Source: Larimichthys crocea (lineage: Eukaryota > Chordata > Actinopteri > Sciaenidae). Taken from it: 64,000 nt of DNA. The stretch lies in NCBI RefSeq assembly GCF_000972845.2, contig NC_040032.1, forward strand, positions 11,506,334 through 11,570,333, in the 5' to 3' direction. Under the pieces are notes generated by a model. It did no database searches, was not told the DNA's origin, and saw nothing but the letters and a program-made list of their open reading frames with translations. The position numbers were made by a program, and so were the translations under genes. Each line of letters starts with the position of its first letter. Position 1 is the first letter of the stretch. Of this stretch, positions 1 to 13,700 are shown one piece after another.

Positions 1-419
1 TTTCTTTGTGCAATTCATTTGACTTCATCTTGATTTTCATAATGTTACTTTTAATTAAAGATTTAATTTCTAGAATATGACATAAATGTAATATGTTTAC
101 ATCAATGTAGTGGCAATACAAGAACAAAAAAAAGCCACTTGACTTTATTGCATTTTATTTTAATGCAGATTAATGAATGAATGACTCGTAAACATGAAAC
201 CCACAGAGACAGACATGCAGTTGAAAAATTGTGGCTTCCCTAGTTGCTGATTCTCTACAGCTGATCTCTCCGTGACCTTCAAGTCAACAAAAACACATTT
301 TTTATTTGTCTAATGTGTTTTTATTGTGCTGTTTGGATGTTTGATGTTTTCACCGTGTAAAGTGTCTTTTGAGTATCTAGAAAAACCTTTTAAAATGTAT
401 TATTTTTAACCTTTTATAT

Positions 420-885
420 CCACAGACGCAGAGGGTCCTCTCTGGCGGAATCCACCATGTTTCTACAGTAGCTCAGAACAGACAAACTAAACTCTGTCTC
501 CACATGGGAGCTTTGACATTTTACAGCATCTTGCAGTGTCTCCTTAACGCTACGAAGCAGAGGGTGAAATGAGGCGGTTACAATCCACAGTTCACAGCTG
601 TATTCTCTGTACAGTCTCTGAAAAACTAAATTCTTTTTTTAGATTTACATATTGCATAGTTCACTGTTACTTGTTTTTTATTTAATTGTTATTTATACAT
701 GTGTGTGTATAGTGTTAAAATAGGATATCGTATAGGTGTATAGTGTTAGTTTTGTTTTCTTGTTCACTTACTATCTCACTTACCGTTTGGGAGCTGCTGT
801 AACAAAAACAATTTCCCTGCAGGGATTAATAAAGTATTTCTGATTCTGATTAGATGCCATTAAACTCTCTGCACTGGTCCTTTAA
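420..885 (-). repeat. MITE-like teleost dispersed repeat, interrupted by another repeat
   Basis: The segment around 440-500 matches, as reverse complement, the repeat at 35411-35648. The shared core is the stretch around ccatgtttctacagtag followed by a cagacaaac-type motif. The end ctggtcctttaa near 874-885 resembles the terminal sequence of this family, which I recognise from many teleost genomes. The element is interrupted at about 640-852 by an unrelated repeat. The left boundary is not clear, and the family name is not assigned. Confidence 0.55.
640..852 (+). repeat. Dispersed repeat with a short TTCTGA-type 3' tail, copy 1
   Basis: This copy runs from a motif tttacatattgcatagttca to a 3' end containing aatttccctgcagggatt, then aataaagtatttctgattctgatt. 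A second copy lies in reverse orientation at about 43805-44022. The tail of short tandem TTCTGA units suggests a retroposed element (the 3' end of a non-LTR element or a SINE). It has no coding capacity. It is nested in the MITE-like repeat at 420-885. Confidence 0.6.
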
Positions 886-1299
886 CAAGTCAGAAACAGG
901 TGCAGCCTTTTTATTTTTTTTTAATGTATTTTTAGTGTTAGAAAATAAAAAATACAATCAATTATATTTTAATGTGGAAGTTGAGATGACTCATTGCTGA
1001 GTGTTACATAATGTTTTAGGTCCCTCCTCTGTTATCATTTTTGGCTCAGGGGTTCAAAAAAGAAAAAGAAAAAGTCAAACTGAAGTATAAAACGAGGACA
1101 AACTAATGAAACATCTTTAACAGACAGTGAGCTGACATGGAAAAGCTCCTCGCCTCACATCAGATCAGATCTTGGCTTGCCTGGCCTCGTCTTTCGGCCG
1201 GTCAGTGGCACTGTAGTCCTCCGTGGAGCTCCCAAACTCTATTTCTTCCCCTCTTGCACTACAAAAGGCAACAATAACAACAGCCGCACTTATCACACA

Positions 1300-1784
1300 G
1301 GAGGACTTCAGCAGAGAAACATGACGTGAAGATGACTTGAGACCTCCTCGAAGCTGTTGCACTTGTTTTTTAAATGGCTGGTCTCCTCTCACACTGAGCT
1401 GCTGCTTTATTTTAAGGCGCGGGTTGTTTTTGCGCGTCAACAATAAGGAGCATGCCGTTGGAGCGGTGGACGGTGTGTGCGCGTTAAATGAGCGCATTTC
1501 ACTCAATGGGATTTTTATATTTAGCTCCGTGAAAGAGGCAGAGAGAGAGGAGGGGGGGACGACAGCGACGAGCAAGCGGAAAGAGGAGACCCTGATCCCG
1601 GTGTTGTCTGACATTTTGATCCCTTTGAGAGCGTTTCGAGACACCCAAAACTTGTCGTTCATATCGCGGTGCGCGTAATCGGGATATGTGGTAGTGTGAG
1701 GGCGCTGTGTGTGTGTGTGCGTGTGTGTTTGTGTGTGTGTGAGGGCAATAGCGCAAATTTATCTACAGCTCCGGAGGAAAAAAG
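1300..1784 (+). promoter_or_regulatory. nova2: Probable nova2 promoter / 5' leader region
   Basis: This is a relatively GC- and CpG-rich stretch directly upstream of the nova2 start, compared with AT-rich DNA before it. It contains a purine-rich tract (about 1535-1560) and a GT microsatellite (about 1705-1740) just before the coding start. No TATA box stands out. The transcription start cannot be placed from sequence alone. The overlapping open frames on both strands are not conserved-looking and are treated as chance. Confidence 0.4.
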
Positions 1785-4700
1785 ATGATGATGGCCGGTG
1801 GTGGAGGAGCAGCCGTGGAGCATAACGGGATATACTCAAATCCGAACCTCCACAGCCTGCAGCAGCCCCTCATGGACGCGGATAACGCGGACTCCCGCAA
1901 ACGACCGCTGGAAACTCCGGCGGAGGAGGCCGGCTGTACCAAGCGCACCAACATTGGAGGTAAGACACACACAAGAAGCAGCTCATCCACCGTGCACCTC
2001 TCCTAACGTGTTGGTAGAAGTGTAAAACACAATGCATGCATGCAAAATAAAAATAAAGGCAGGTCTGGGCTGCAGCACCTGTGCAGTTGGCACTTTGAAA
2101 CACTGACTGTGCTCATGGCTGGTTACTTCACACCGCTGCATATCTCAGCAGGGAGAGCCTCAGTGAGTCAGTGTGGCCTCCTCAGCTTCAGGTCAGGCTT
2201 TTGAGTATGAACCCAATCACCTCACTTGCTCCACATCTGGAGGTATGATATGAAGACTGAGTGAGAGAGGTGATGATCCGTGTGTGGAGGCTTTTTATTT
2301 TAATATGACCTCTGGTTGTGGTGGTGTTGTGGCTGTAGTCTGTCTAAGACAGGGATTCCCTAATGCTCTCTCTTGTGCAGAGGCCAGAAATAAATGAGCA
2401 CACTCCCCATGTGAGGAGGCCTTTTGTTGACAGATATAAGCAGGAATAAGCAAAGAGAGAATATATGACAAGTGAAACATCCTGAGAATGAGTGGTGAAG
2501 TCAAACACCTTGCTGCATCCTTTAGTTTGAGAGCCATTCACATGTAAGGCTTGGTACGGCACAAATCTGCACTCTGATGGCCTGATAACTGAATACAAGG
2601 TGCTGAAACCTAAAAAGAAACTAGTCTCAAAGCTGGAGGGTTGTGATTTGTGAACACCGACTTAAAAATACAGATGTAGTGCCGGATTTCTGAGGTTTTA
2701 GTGGAATATTCTTCTGATTTAAAACAAGCAAACGTTGAGGTGAAAAATCACACAACCCTGTGTTACTATAGGCTATACACTCATCCCCACTCGTAGCCTA
2801 GATTCCTATCAAAGTCACGTTATTTTTAGGTTGCCGGTGTTAGCCAAATCTCAGCATCTGTTTGGTATTTTTGTTAGCCTGTCATGGTGTATGCCATGCC
2901 AAGCTTTTTAGGCTGTCTCAAGCGTTAGCACACAGTTACACAGGATTACAATTATGAAATAGTAAAAAAAACACTAATTAGAAACATGTAAGTGCTCAAG
3001 GAGCTTAGCTGGATGGTGTGAGTTGTTGACAAATTAAAGAAACCCCGCCCCCCCATAAAGTCTAAACTCACACATTAAATTGAAGGATAATAACACGTTG
3101 GAGATGTTACAGGGATTATTGCTGTGTGGAAACACTGCAGAACATTTTAAGAGATAAATCCTGATTTCCTTCTCTGGAGGAGAAATGGTGGCCGAATCAA
3201 CAAGGAGGTGTGCACGGTCGCTTTATTCATTACTCATCAGTAAGATGTCGAATTTGCAGCAGTGAGGATGACGGCTGATTCACCGTGCCAGCTATACTGT
3301 ACATCTTATTCCAGCTTGTGATTGCTATGGTCTGCAGCACATGGGGACTCACCACTTATTCAAGAACTTGGTGTTAATTAGACGTCCGTGGAGAACAGGC
3401 AATTTCTTCACCATATGTTACTGAAACTTGCTTTGTCTGTCTCCGTGTCCCGGACACCCTGCCATTCGACGATAGTGGCATTATATCCCATTTCTGACAG
3501 CATGAGTGCGCCTTTGCTGCACCTCACTGCACCTCAGAAATGTAATTTCAGCAAGGCACATAAGGACCCTTGTGCCACCAGACAGTATTTTAGTGCAGAT
3601 TCAGCCCCCATATGTCCTCCATTAGCACCCCCGAAACCACTGTAGAACAGAGAAGTCGGCGAGCTTTTCAGCATTCAGTCTGCCCCCTGATATTTCCTCC
3701 CAGGATCCAGGTGATATGGATGGCTAGACGGTGTGAAATTGTGTTTGGAAAATCTTAAAAATAAATAAATAATAATACTAAGAATAGACACCATTTTACC
3801 AGCCTGACTCTGTGCTCCTTTACATCACAGCTCCAGCATACTCCTAGAGTCTGGAGCTGCTCAATTAATCGTGTCTGACTCTGAAGAAGAAGGTTTTCCC
3901 GATGGCCTCCTAAGCAAGATTTAATATGCGTGTGTGCAATACACGATCACTTTATCAAGAAAGCAATGAGACAATCCCCTTTGTAAGCATCATCTCATCC
4001 CCCGACTAAAGGTTGACACGTGCAATTCACATATAGTATATATTAATATTTAAAATAAATGCATACAGTATACAAGAGAAACTATTTTTTAAAGGCCTTT
4101 AAGAGATTATTTATTTTAACATGCATGTTCAGTATTTGTGAGAGAATATGTAGTCTGACAAATAAATTCTGCTGCCTTACTTTCTTATAAAATTTCTCTA
4201 AAATGGCAAAAAGCCCATGGTGACTGATTTAAGGATCACAGTTGCTAAATTTAGTATTACTCACATGTAAATCCCAATTAATGTATGAATGGTATATGGT
4301 CTACAGACCCTTTATTCCTCTCTAAAATCGCTATAAATGCATTTAAGTGTTTTATTCTATTAGACTTACAGAGGTGAAACGGCAGCCAGTCTACTGGTCA
4401 TTCTGATAAGTGTCTAATTTAAAGGGGGAAAAAGGAGCCCAGTGCTACAGGCTGAGCTCAGGAACCGAAGCTCCCTCCATGTTCACATGAAATTCACATT
4501 AAGACCACTTGTAATGGCCACCACGACAAGCAGATGTTTCAGAAATATCTTGTCACCCCCGCGCTTCTTGTAATTTGTTTTTAGCGTCGCCTCCACGTTT
4601 CATGTTATCTGCATGCGTTATGTGTAACGTTGCAAATTCACAGCCTGTCTGGCAGTAGTGGGAGACAGCCTGATAATCCTCAGCCGTCCCTGTAATCACC

Positions 4701-7700
4701 AACCCCTCGACTACGTCTGATATTGATCACGTTATTCCTGCCGAACTGATCATTAACATGACTGGCAGTTCCAACAAAGAGAAGAAAGCCCGTGCTCTTT
4801 CAAAGCCGAGCCCCCCCTTGTTGTGCATTAAGAGCCGTGGACACTGAATGAGGGAAATTACTCTTCTTTTATCAGCATTGTCCTTCTCTCCTCAAAATGA
4901 ACATCTTTCATTCATTTCTCTTTCTAATTACCCACACTGAGCCCATGTTTGCTGGCAAGCGTTTGCCTCCCCAAAAAGGTTGTGTGGCTGAGGGATTAGG
5001 TATGAGCTCGTAATGTTGCTAATGGAAAGGTTGGCACAGGAATGTAAGCTGTGTATATATATATATATTTTTTTTTTTTTTTGGTGGGAAGGACACAGGT
5101 GCCCTTGCAGAGCGATGTGACGTGAGCGGACTGTGAATTTGCCAGGTGGCAGTGAAAGAGAGAACGAGAGAGAGCGATAGAAATGAAGACAGAGCAAAGC
5201 GTAGAGAAAAGGGGGAGATAGATAGACTGCGAGAGGGAGTGGAGTCTACAGGGAGGCTGTGTCTATGTACTAAAGCATCTCTCAGTTAATGAGAATGCTA
5301 GAATTTTCTGGAAGATGTTCGATAAACCTAAACCAAACGGGCCACGGTGTTAGGGTTTGATTTGTGGATGAAACTGATCAGCAGCCAGGAGAGAAAAAAA
5401 AAGCAATTTTACAGGCTCCCTGGAAAGCACTATTAAATGAAGCTGGACCCCCCCCTCCTCGTGTCCACACGCAGATACTGAACACACATGCACATTGCAG
5501 TTTTTACACACATTCGGTCAGTTAAGATACCTCTCGGTGTAAGATTTATAGGCGTAGTGATTGGCTTCATCACCCCCCTCCACCATTCTGCGGCACTGCC
5601 ATTTGCAATGGTTGATGAGCCCCTCCGCCCTCTCAAACATGGCCGTCTAAGGGATTGGGGGTGGGGGAAAGGGAGGAAAGGAGGGTGGGTGGCGTAAGGC
5701 ACGTTGTCTCCGATCACTCCTCCTCCACCTCCTTCATCATCTGCTTATGTTATCCATACACCTCTTCAGTCACCGCTGAAGGTCACTCTACATGCTTTCC
5801 CCATTCACCGCCGAATCGCGCTCTCCCAGCCACTTCACCTTTGTCACTTTCCACTAAAAAAAGTGAGTGAATGGACTGCCATACTTTATAGTGCTGCGTC
5901 AAAAGAGGCGGAGTAGGGGGGAGAAAATTCAATTTTTTGGGACCGGCATCGGTGGGTGGGGACATGACGTGCTGGAGGGAGGAGGCTACCCATTGGCCGA
6001 GCGAGGTGTCAGTCCTGCGCGCTGCTGCAGACGGACAGGCCACTCGATGAATATGGATGAGAGCAGTGAAAAGGGTGATGCGGCAGGGAAGACCCCCCCC
6101 CCCTTCAAACCGATGCAGGCTTGAACAATGCGTGCCGTCTTTCACTGAAAACACTGAGAGCCTGCATTAGCATTTTCTCAGACAATTGAGGCTCTGGCCA
6201 GCTGCAGGCATGGCTCGGATGCTGCGGTGAAATCTCTTTTTCTGCACCCACTGATGAATAAGACCTCGTGAAAAAGTCGACTGGCCGCATTCCTCAACAC
6301 TACCATTGCACCTATGCCTAGGCTAATGTTAAGATCCCCTTTAGAGATTGTGCCCCGGCATTGATGGCGATCTGACAGAGGACTTGAGAAGCAGCAGATC
6401 TCAGAATGGGTAAGCCTCAAACTCTTTTTGTCTGACTTGTTGAATTTATCCATCATGTTAGACTACGTGCATTTTCACACACCTACATCTCATTTGTCCA
6501 TTATTGCTCATTTTTGTTCCGTCGTCCTTGCTGCCTGTCAGCAGCAGGTTAGTCCATTGAAATGCAGAATGGGTACTTGGAGGGGTAGTGGGAAGGAGGG
6601 AGGACGGTCACAAGGCATTTCCTCCTGACCCACCCCCCTAGAGTGACTTAACTAAACACATTTGGCTCAGTGTCCGCGTCTCTCCTCCAAGCTATCCTTC
6701 CAGGATTGGAAGCAGGGGTTTGAACTAACACCCCACTGGCTCAGCTTCCCAATGTGCCCCACTGCTCCGGTTCCCTGGCGGATTGCAGCAACAGATTGCC
6801 ATGTTTACTCTACCACATGACGCCATTAAAACCTGTTACTGTGATCTCAGACACTAGGACAGAATTAATTATTGACTAATGACAGCAAGCGTGGATGTGA
6901 GGGCGATGGAGGGAATCTTAGTGGCTTCCTCCCCTGCTGGGTTTACTCTGGTTGAAGATGAGCAGAAAGTTACGCAGTGGGGTTTTTGGCTTGTCTGTCA
7001 ACAACAGGTTTTTTGGATGTTTGCAATCAGCATCATTCAATTTAAATCCTCCTGTGTGGCTACGATAGCAGATATCTCGGGATGGCAGTGAGTGCACAGA
7101 AGCTTTACGGTGACCGTGTCAGATATGCATGATCTTTATTTTTTCCACCAAGGTCATTTTATTGTTATTCGTTGTGAGAAAAGCAGAGGGCTGACTGCAA
7201 TATAGCATGGAAATCTAAAGATCAGACAACGGCCAGAGATGAACGTGGATGGTTACGAGATGTCTGTGTCAAGGTTTATCTCCTATTTCTGTTTTTGGGA
7301 TGCTCTCAGAAAAATGACACATTGACCAGCACCCAACATATTTACTAGCTTTCGATGGTGGTGTACATTTTCATTTCACATCTCTTGTTTTCAGGTGAAT
7401 GTGGGTGTAATATGTTCTGGGATTTGGGATTGTCTCCACAACCATGACTAATTAAACTAAATCAAAAGTGAATTCCATTAGCAATCATGTCATTGTCTGT
7501 ATATTTGTCAGAGGCATTGGTTATGGGTGATGTGCACGAAAACAAGCCTGTGTCTGAATGGAACATGAGGGGCATATTAATGCAATAAGGAGAGGAGCTA
7601 ACATCTAGGCTGTGAAATTCCTTAATGTCACAGTGCCATGTTCATTCACATCTGAATCTAATGAGTGCATTACTGAGGCAACAGGTTGGTCTCAGTGCAG

Positions 7701-10700
7701 GGCGGGCGGTCCACCTCCATCCATCCATCCATCTAACCATCCAACCATCCATCCGTCTTTCCTGCCACCACTATGCCGGTCAAGCCCCCCCACACACACA
7801 CATTCGATAACCTCCACAAAAACACAGAATGCAGAGACGACACACGGTGGCAGTCCGTGTGACTTTGGCAATCCTCGATTCGGAAAAAAATCCCCATCAT
7901 AGTACGCTCGAAAAACGTATTAGAAATCTCGTTGTGCAAAGATGGACAGTGCCTTTTTACATCTCTGCCCGCTCGAGTGACGTCACCCTCGAGGCAGCTG
8001 AAAAGGACCGACCATGACGTCATTGCATCGAAATCAGCATGGAGAGGAGGATTATTTGTATCGGTGCTAGAAACGCACCTGTACCAAGTGTTTACCATGA
8101 TGTCATCGATATAATATTTGGATTTCGGTTGGGTGTTGGAAATAACAGCCGCTCCACATCTATAAATATAATACTATTAATGTATTGTTGGCAGATTATT
8201 TAATTATATTCGGGTTCATGCTCAATATGTGGTTGATTGCTTTTTACTAGATTAGCACACTCAACATGATGAGGGTTTTCTTGGACAGACACTTTGCCCA
8301 CTTTGGTGCTGATTAATTCCTAATTAAGCATTGGTAGGGAAAGGAAACTTTCCCAACCAAAAGAAAGAAACATGTCTAGCTGCAGATTCCTCAAACTGAC
8401 GTGCTGTCAATCACCGACTGCTACAAGCCACCGTAAGCCACGGAAGCCCCTTCCAAAATGGAGGAGATTTAGACCATCTTGGCAGTGTAGCCTTTGAACA
8501 AATCTGTGGGATTGGTTCCCATATGTTCTTCTCACGTCTGTTAATTAAGAAGGATCACTCTGTAGTGGCATTCATGAACTGCGTGGATAACGACTTCACG
8601 TGTTTGCGTTTAGCCCTCTCGTGTGTAACTTTCTTTCCCTCAGAAAAATACGGCCCCAGTTTTGTGTCCAAATTGAATCGTTAATTCAACCTTTTTTATT
8701 TGTCTGTGCGAAGAATGATTTGTAACACCGGACCCGGCTTTGTATTTAGTCAGAGGTTGCTAAAAAAACTCCTTGAAAACAGTTAAAATTAGACCTCTGC
8801 AAACTGGAAAGGAGGTCATCATTTACTCTACAAGAAATCTGGGACAGGACACAGAACATGTCACCAATCTCTGATAAAAATGTGAATGCACTGAAACCTA
8901 CAAAGAACTCAAAAAGCAAAATCTCCCTCCAGAAACCTTCCTTTCACCAGAGGAATACAGACAGAAAATGATGTTATTACCTTTCCCTATATGTGTCAAA
9001 GCTATGTATTCCCATTGTGGAGTTCTGCTTGTTCAGGCTGTTGGGGGGGTTGGGATCCAATATGAGATACATGATGATGTGCCAGGCTACTTTACGGGAT
9101 GTGACCCTTTCCCACTTTGTGTGTCTCTCCCCCAGAGGAGGGTGAGTACTTCCTGAAGGTGCTGATCCCCAGCTATGCAGCCGGCTCTATAATTGGCAAG
9201 GGCGGCCAGACCATCGTACAACTGCAGAAAGAGACGGGTGCCACCATTAAGCTGTCCAAATCCAAAGACTTCTACCCAGGTAAGAATGGACACTCGGTAA
9301 TTAAAATCGATGAGCATAAAGGCTTATGTATGTATGAGAGGAGTCGTCTGGCTCTCTACCCAGCTCGAGGAGCAACGCCGCGGTGCAGGAGAGCATTTCA
9401 TATGTCCTCTTCATTTGGCTTTCCATGAGTAATTGCAGTCGATTTTAATATTACAGCAATCGTAAACACTTTGATCTTCATTATCGTTACGTCCTTGAAG
9501 GACTAAACGTGCACGCAGAGACGCAGCATTCAAGTCTGCACGGCATTAATGCGTCTGGCTCGCAGGTTGCATTTTTTTTTTTTTATACACAGGTATGTGT
9601 TCATGCATTACAAGAGCTGTCACACCTGTCTGCAAATTTGCATGAGGCTGCAAACCCCCTCCCAAAAATAATTAGCACAAATTGTGTGTGTGTGTGTGTG
9701 TGGCGCAGAGGACGCAGTATACATCGAAAAGCATTAATTGTGCCGGGAGAGTCAGGGTGTCAGGAAAAACAAGGCCGCTCGTGCTCGGTGACCCTTATCG
9801 CACGGAGGTCGGAGCTCGAACCGTCTTATCCTCCAAATTCAAACGGAGTCTGGGTGTTTGTCCTTCATGCCTCAGAGGAGGCTTCAACCTGCTGAAAAAT
9901 AACAGGTGCTGAGCCTCGCTGCTTATTATGTCCAGATGTTTTCTGTGATAACTGATGCAAGCAAATAATCCCTTTGTGGTAGTGTCCTCTTAAATGTATA
10001 TGTATTCATAATTACCTCTTTAGATTGTTAGCAGTGCGTATGACCTCTGAAATATGAGTAGTACAAAATACGCAGAAATACTACAGATGTTTTTGAAGTA
10101 TAGGGTTCACAGTCAGTTCTCTAATTGCCTTAAGCAACCACCACTAAAAGATAGCAAAGACAGATTGTTCCCCAGGACTCATTTTTCCATCATAATAGCC
10201 ACCTTTATTATTAAATGTGTTTAACGTGACCTCAGCGATCTCGCCTGAAAGAGAGTCTTTAGATTATTTAGAGCGCTAAATATTACACAGGCGAATAATG
10301 CACAAGATGGTTTGAATTTGACCCGTTCTGTCTGGGAGTTGCGTGTGATATATTGGACTGCCTGAACCGTGGCAGGGAATTACTGGAAGCACAGGTGGGT
10401 GGGAGGGTGGGGATAGAGGGAAAAGGAGATACGCTCGCAAATATTTCTCCTGTACTTTCTTTCCTCCTCCACCATTATCCATGGTGAAAAGACACGTGTG
10501 CAGAGGGGCACGGCATGAAAGCCTCCACACACCAGGCCAACTATGTTTAAGGGAGTGAATTATGGCTGCTTCGCTGGGATAGGAACATATGAAAGGAGTT
10601 ATATGTATCCTTATTTCTCTCTTTGGATTGTGGATGTGTTCATAGGCCACCACCTGCTCTGCCCATCCCCCTACTCATTATCGTGATGAGTGAGAAGAGG

Positions 10701-13700
10701 AGTTCGGGGAGAGGGTGCTGGCAAGAATTTGATTGGGCGGTTGTTCTGGCCCACACAAGTAAAATGAAACGACTGGTACTGTAGACCGCACAATAGCTGA
10801 GAGTGCCACTTTCTGAGAAGTCAGATCAGGCTTTAAATAACTAGTTATGTTGAGTATGGGCAGCTTGGGGAAGTTTGTAACAGCGACATATAGATGTGAA
10901 TGAAAAATCCCGTCCAGGATTTCAGTGGCGTTTGTTTCAGCGCGTCAAACTTGACGGCAACATCTGTTTACCTTCCTCCGTTGTTGAATTTAGCATGCTA
11001 ATGCCATTACACACAGTTCACGCCCTCGTCTCTCATCCTGCGGCACAACTACAGCACAATGGCACACTGGAGAAATCAAGGGACAACAACCGGTGCAGCC
11101 ATTTTCTTCTGCAATCCTCTCTGTGATAGCTCAGACTGAGACTCCCACCCACTTCACGTCTCTCCCATCCGTCAGCGTAAGACATGAGACCGTGAATTCA
11201 AAGTCCTGATGGGAACTGTACAACTGGGCCCTGCTGTGGTGGACTGAGATGGATGAGCAGAGAGATAGTGAAGGGTGTGGATGATGCATGATTGTATGTG
11301 AGCGAGGGGACAGGGGGGCAGGCCCAGAAATAGCCCGTTTCAATCTCTCTCTGTGGACATGACCCCTCTCCCAGCTGTACTCAAGCTGCTCCAACACACG
11401 CCAAGTTTCCTCTTTCCTCCGCCCCACTCACTGTTTCTCTCAGATTTGGTTCCTGGTAGTTGGGAGAGTTTAGTCCAGATAAGATGACATCATACTTCTC
11501 TTAAAATTTTGTTTGCATGTTTGCCTCCTCGCACGTCGGCACTGATTTCTTTCTTGCTTTTATTATTTGGCTTGAACCCATTTGAACTGTTGCATGGTTG
11601 GATTACACGAGCCCCCATAAATGCGGCACGCTATGCATTCACCCACTCGTACTGTGCATTCAGCACACACACACACACACACACCTACTTACACCTACTT
11701 ACACACATCCGCATATTTAAGCAGCTGCAGAGAGAGCCGTGGGAGTTCACGATTTGAACATAAACTTAGAAACAAAACTTCAAACCCGTCTTTGCTTTGT
11801 GCAGCTGGGCTACGGCCAAGTACATGTATTGAGTTACTTACAGCACGAACAGATGATGTGTGTGATGTCATAGAAACACTGGCTGTATGTTTTCCATTAT
11901 CTGATCATTAAAATATCAATCATAAAATGTGACCTCACACTGGAAAACTATTCCACTGGGTATAAAGTGAGGTATTTCCTCGAGAAGGGAGCGGACAAAG
12001 AAACTCCAGCCAAAGTACGCTTTTCCAACTCTATCTCCATATGTTGTATATACTCACTAATGCTCCCTATAGGACAGTATCACTTATGTGCAGGATGACA
12101 TCATGGGCAGGGAGTTCAAACTAATGGAAACTGCAGCCTTGTTCCTCTTTCTCCTGATTCATATCTCACAACGTCTTCGCGGTGGACGTTAGTCAAGGAG
12201 AAGCCAAAGGAAGTCTTGTTGTTGTCGCACCTCAGTGTACACTGTAGTATTCTGAAGTATCGCTCTGTTTTTATCACATACAAGTGATAAGTGGTGTTTA
12301 ATGTTGTGTCGGTAGAACAAGCCTCTCTGTTTGTCCAGTCCGCAAGCACAATATTGGATGTGTCTCCGTGTTACACGGCAACCAAACAGCTGCTGCAATT
12401 GTTTTAGTGATTGGCAAAAGTTGGTTGATTAAAGGGGCACGAGGACGTCAGTTTATTTGTCACAAGGAGTAGTGCTATGATGGGCATGAGCTTGCAAACC
12501 TAGTGATTTAATAAAGAACTTCAGCAAGTGAGGAAAAGGCAGTAGTTAGAGATGAATTATTCTCCGCTTCTCTTCTTTTGCCCATTAATGAAACATGTTA
12601 CTACGTTGCCAGACATTTTCTTTGTCAGCTTCTGTTGCAGGTGTCAGTATATACTGAAGTATTGAGTAATCCTAGCAGTAAATGGCAAATTAAATCCTAT
12701 TTTGTGTGTTGTTTGCAACAAAATGCCAGATTTCCTTTTTAATTACTGTATTAAATCTGTTAATATAATTTACTGTGTTGCAGTTACATAAAATATTAAT
12801 GCAACCAGGTACGTCCGTAACATGACAGTGCTCTATTTTAGCAGTGACTAAACAAAATGTTGCAGTAATGTGCCTAACGTGAAATAATAAAAACAGGACG
12901 TACACCACCTTCTATCAGTACTTTGAATAATACAGTGGATATCACATTTTATGAGTTCACTATTAACGAGTAAAACATTTTAATGGTTTGTTTGTTTCAC
13001 AAAGTGTTTCTGAAGTCCATCACACCACCCTCCGTTATTAGTATTCAGTTTATTAGCTCCGTGCATTTTGCACATGGAATACATTACGATATGCAGTATA
13101 TACTCTCTAATGCTCCCCGTGGGACAGTGTCACTCCTGCTTAGGATGACATTAAATGTTGTCATTTGTCACAGTTAGTATTAATATGGAGCTGTACTTGA
13201 TTGCACAGCCTCGTTCACCACACAGCGAGATGTCCTCACATGAAAATGAAAATGAAAAACGGTGTCGTGCGACCACCAGTTGTTTTCCAGTTCACATCTT
13301 GATTTAATTGTGTCTGCTTTTCAGCACAGCTCTCCGGCCTCTCTACCATTTGATTTATTTGATGTGTTTGATTTTTTTTTTTTTAAGCGTATTAATCCGC
13401 TGCTGAAAATAGTCCCACTACAAATGCAAATTTCCTCTTCCAGACAGTGGTCAGCATCAGAAAAATTAAACTATATATTGCTGAGTAATTTTTTATAGAT
13501 TTTGAAGGAACCAATGGCGTTGGTTTTGGTATTTTCATGAAGATTGTTCACATATAATAACAAAACATGTAAGATATCACCAACCTTGCCATTTAACACC
13601 CTTAAACTGACCATGTGTAACGTCAAACAACAGCAGTCTCCTGTTCTGTTAACCTGGAAGGCTGCACTCTGTGTCAGTATCCCTCCCTATAGTAAAATCC

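Noticed and set aside
1165..1662. 165-codon open frame on the minus strand upstream of nova2
   Set aside because: It overlaps the likely nova2 5' leader, has no recognisable domain, no splice partners and biased composition from CpG-rich DNA. It is treated as chance.
5783..6154. 123-codon minus-strand frame in nova2 intron 1
   Set aside because: Low-complexity composition, no domain and no transcription signals.
10276..10653. 125-codon minus-strand frame in nova2 intron 2
   Set aside because: No domain and poor protein-like composition; an open frame of this length is expected by chance in this much DNA.
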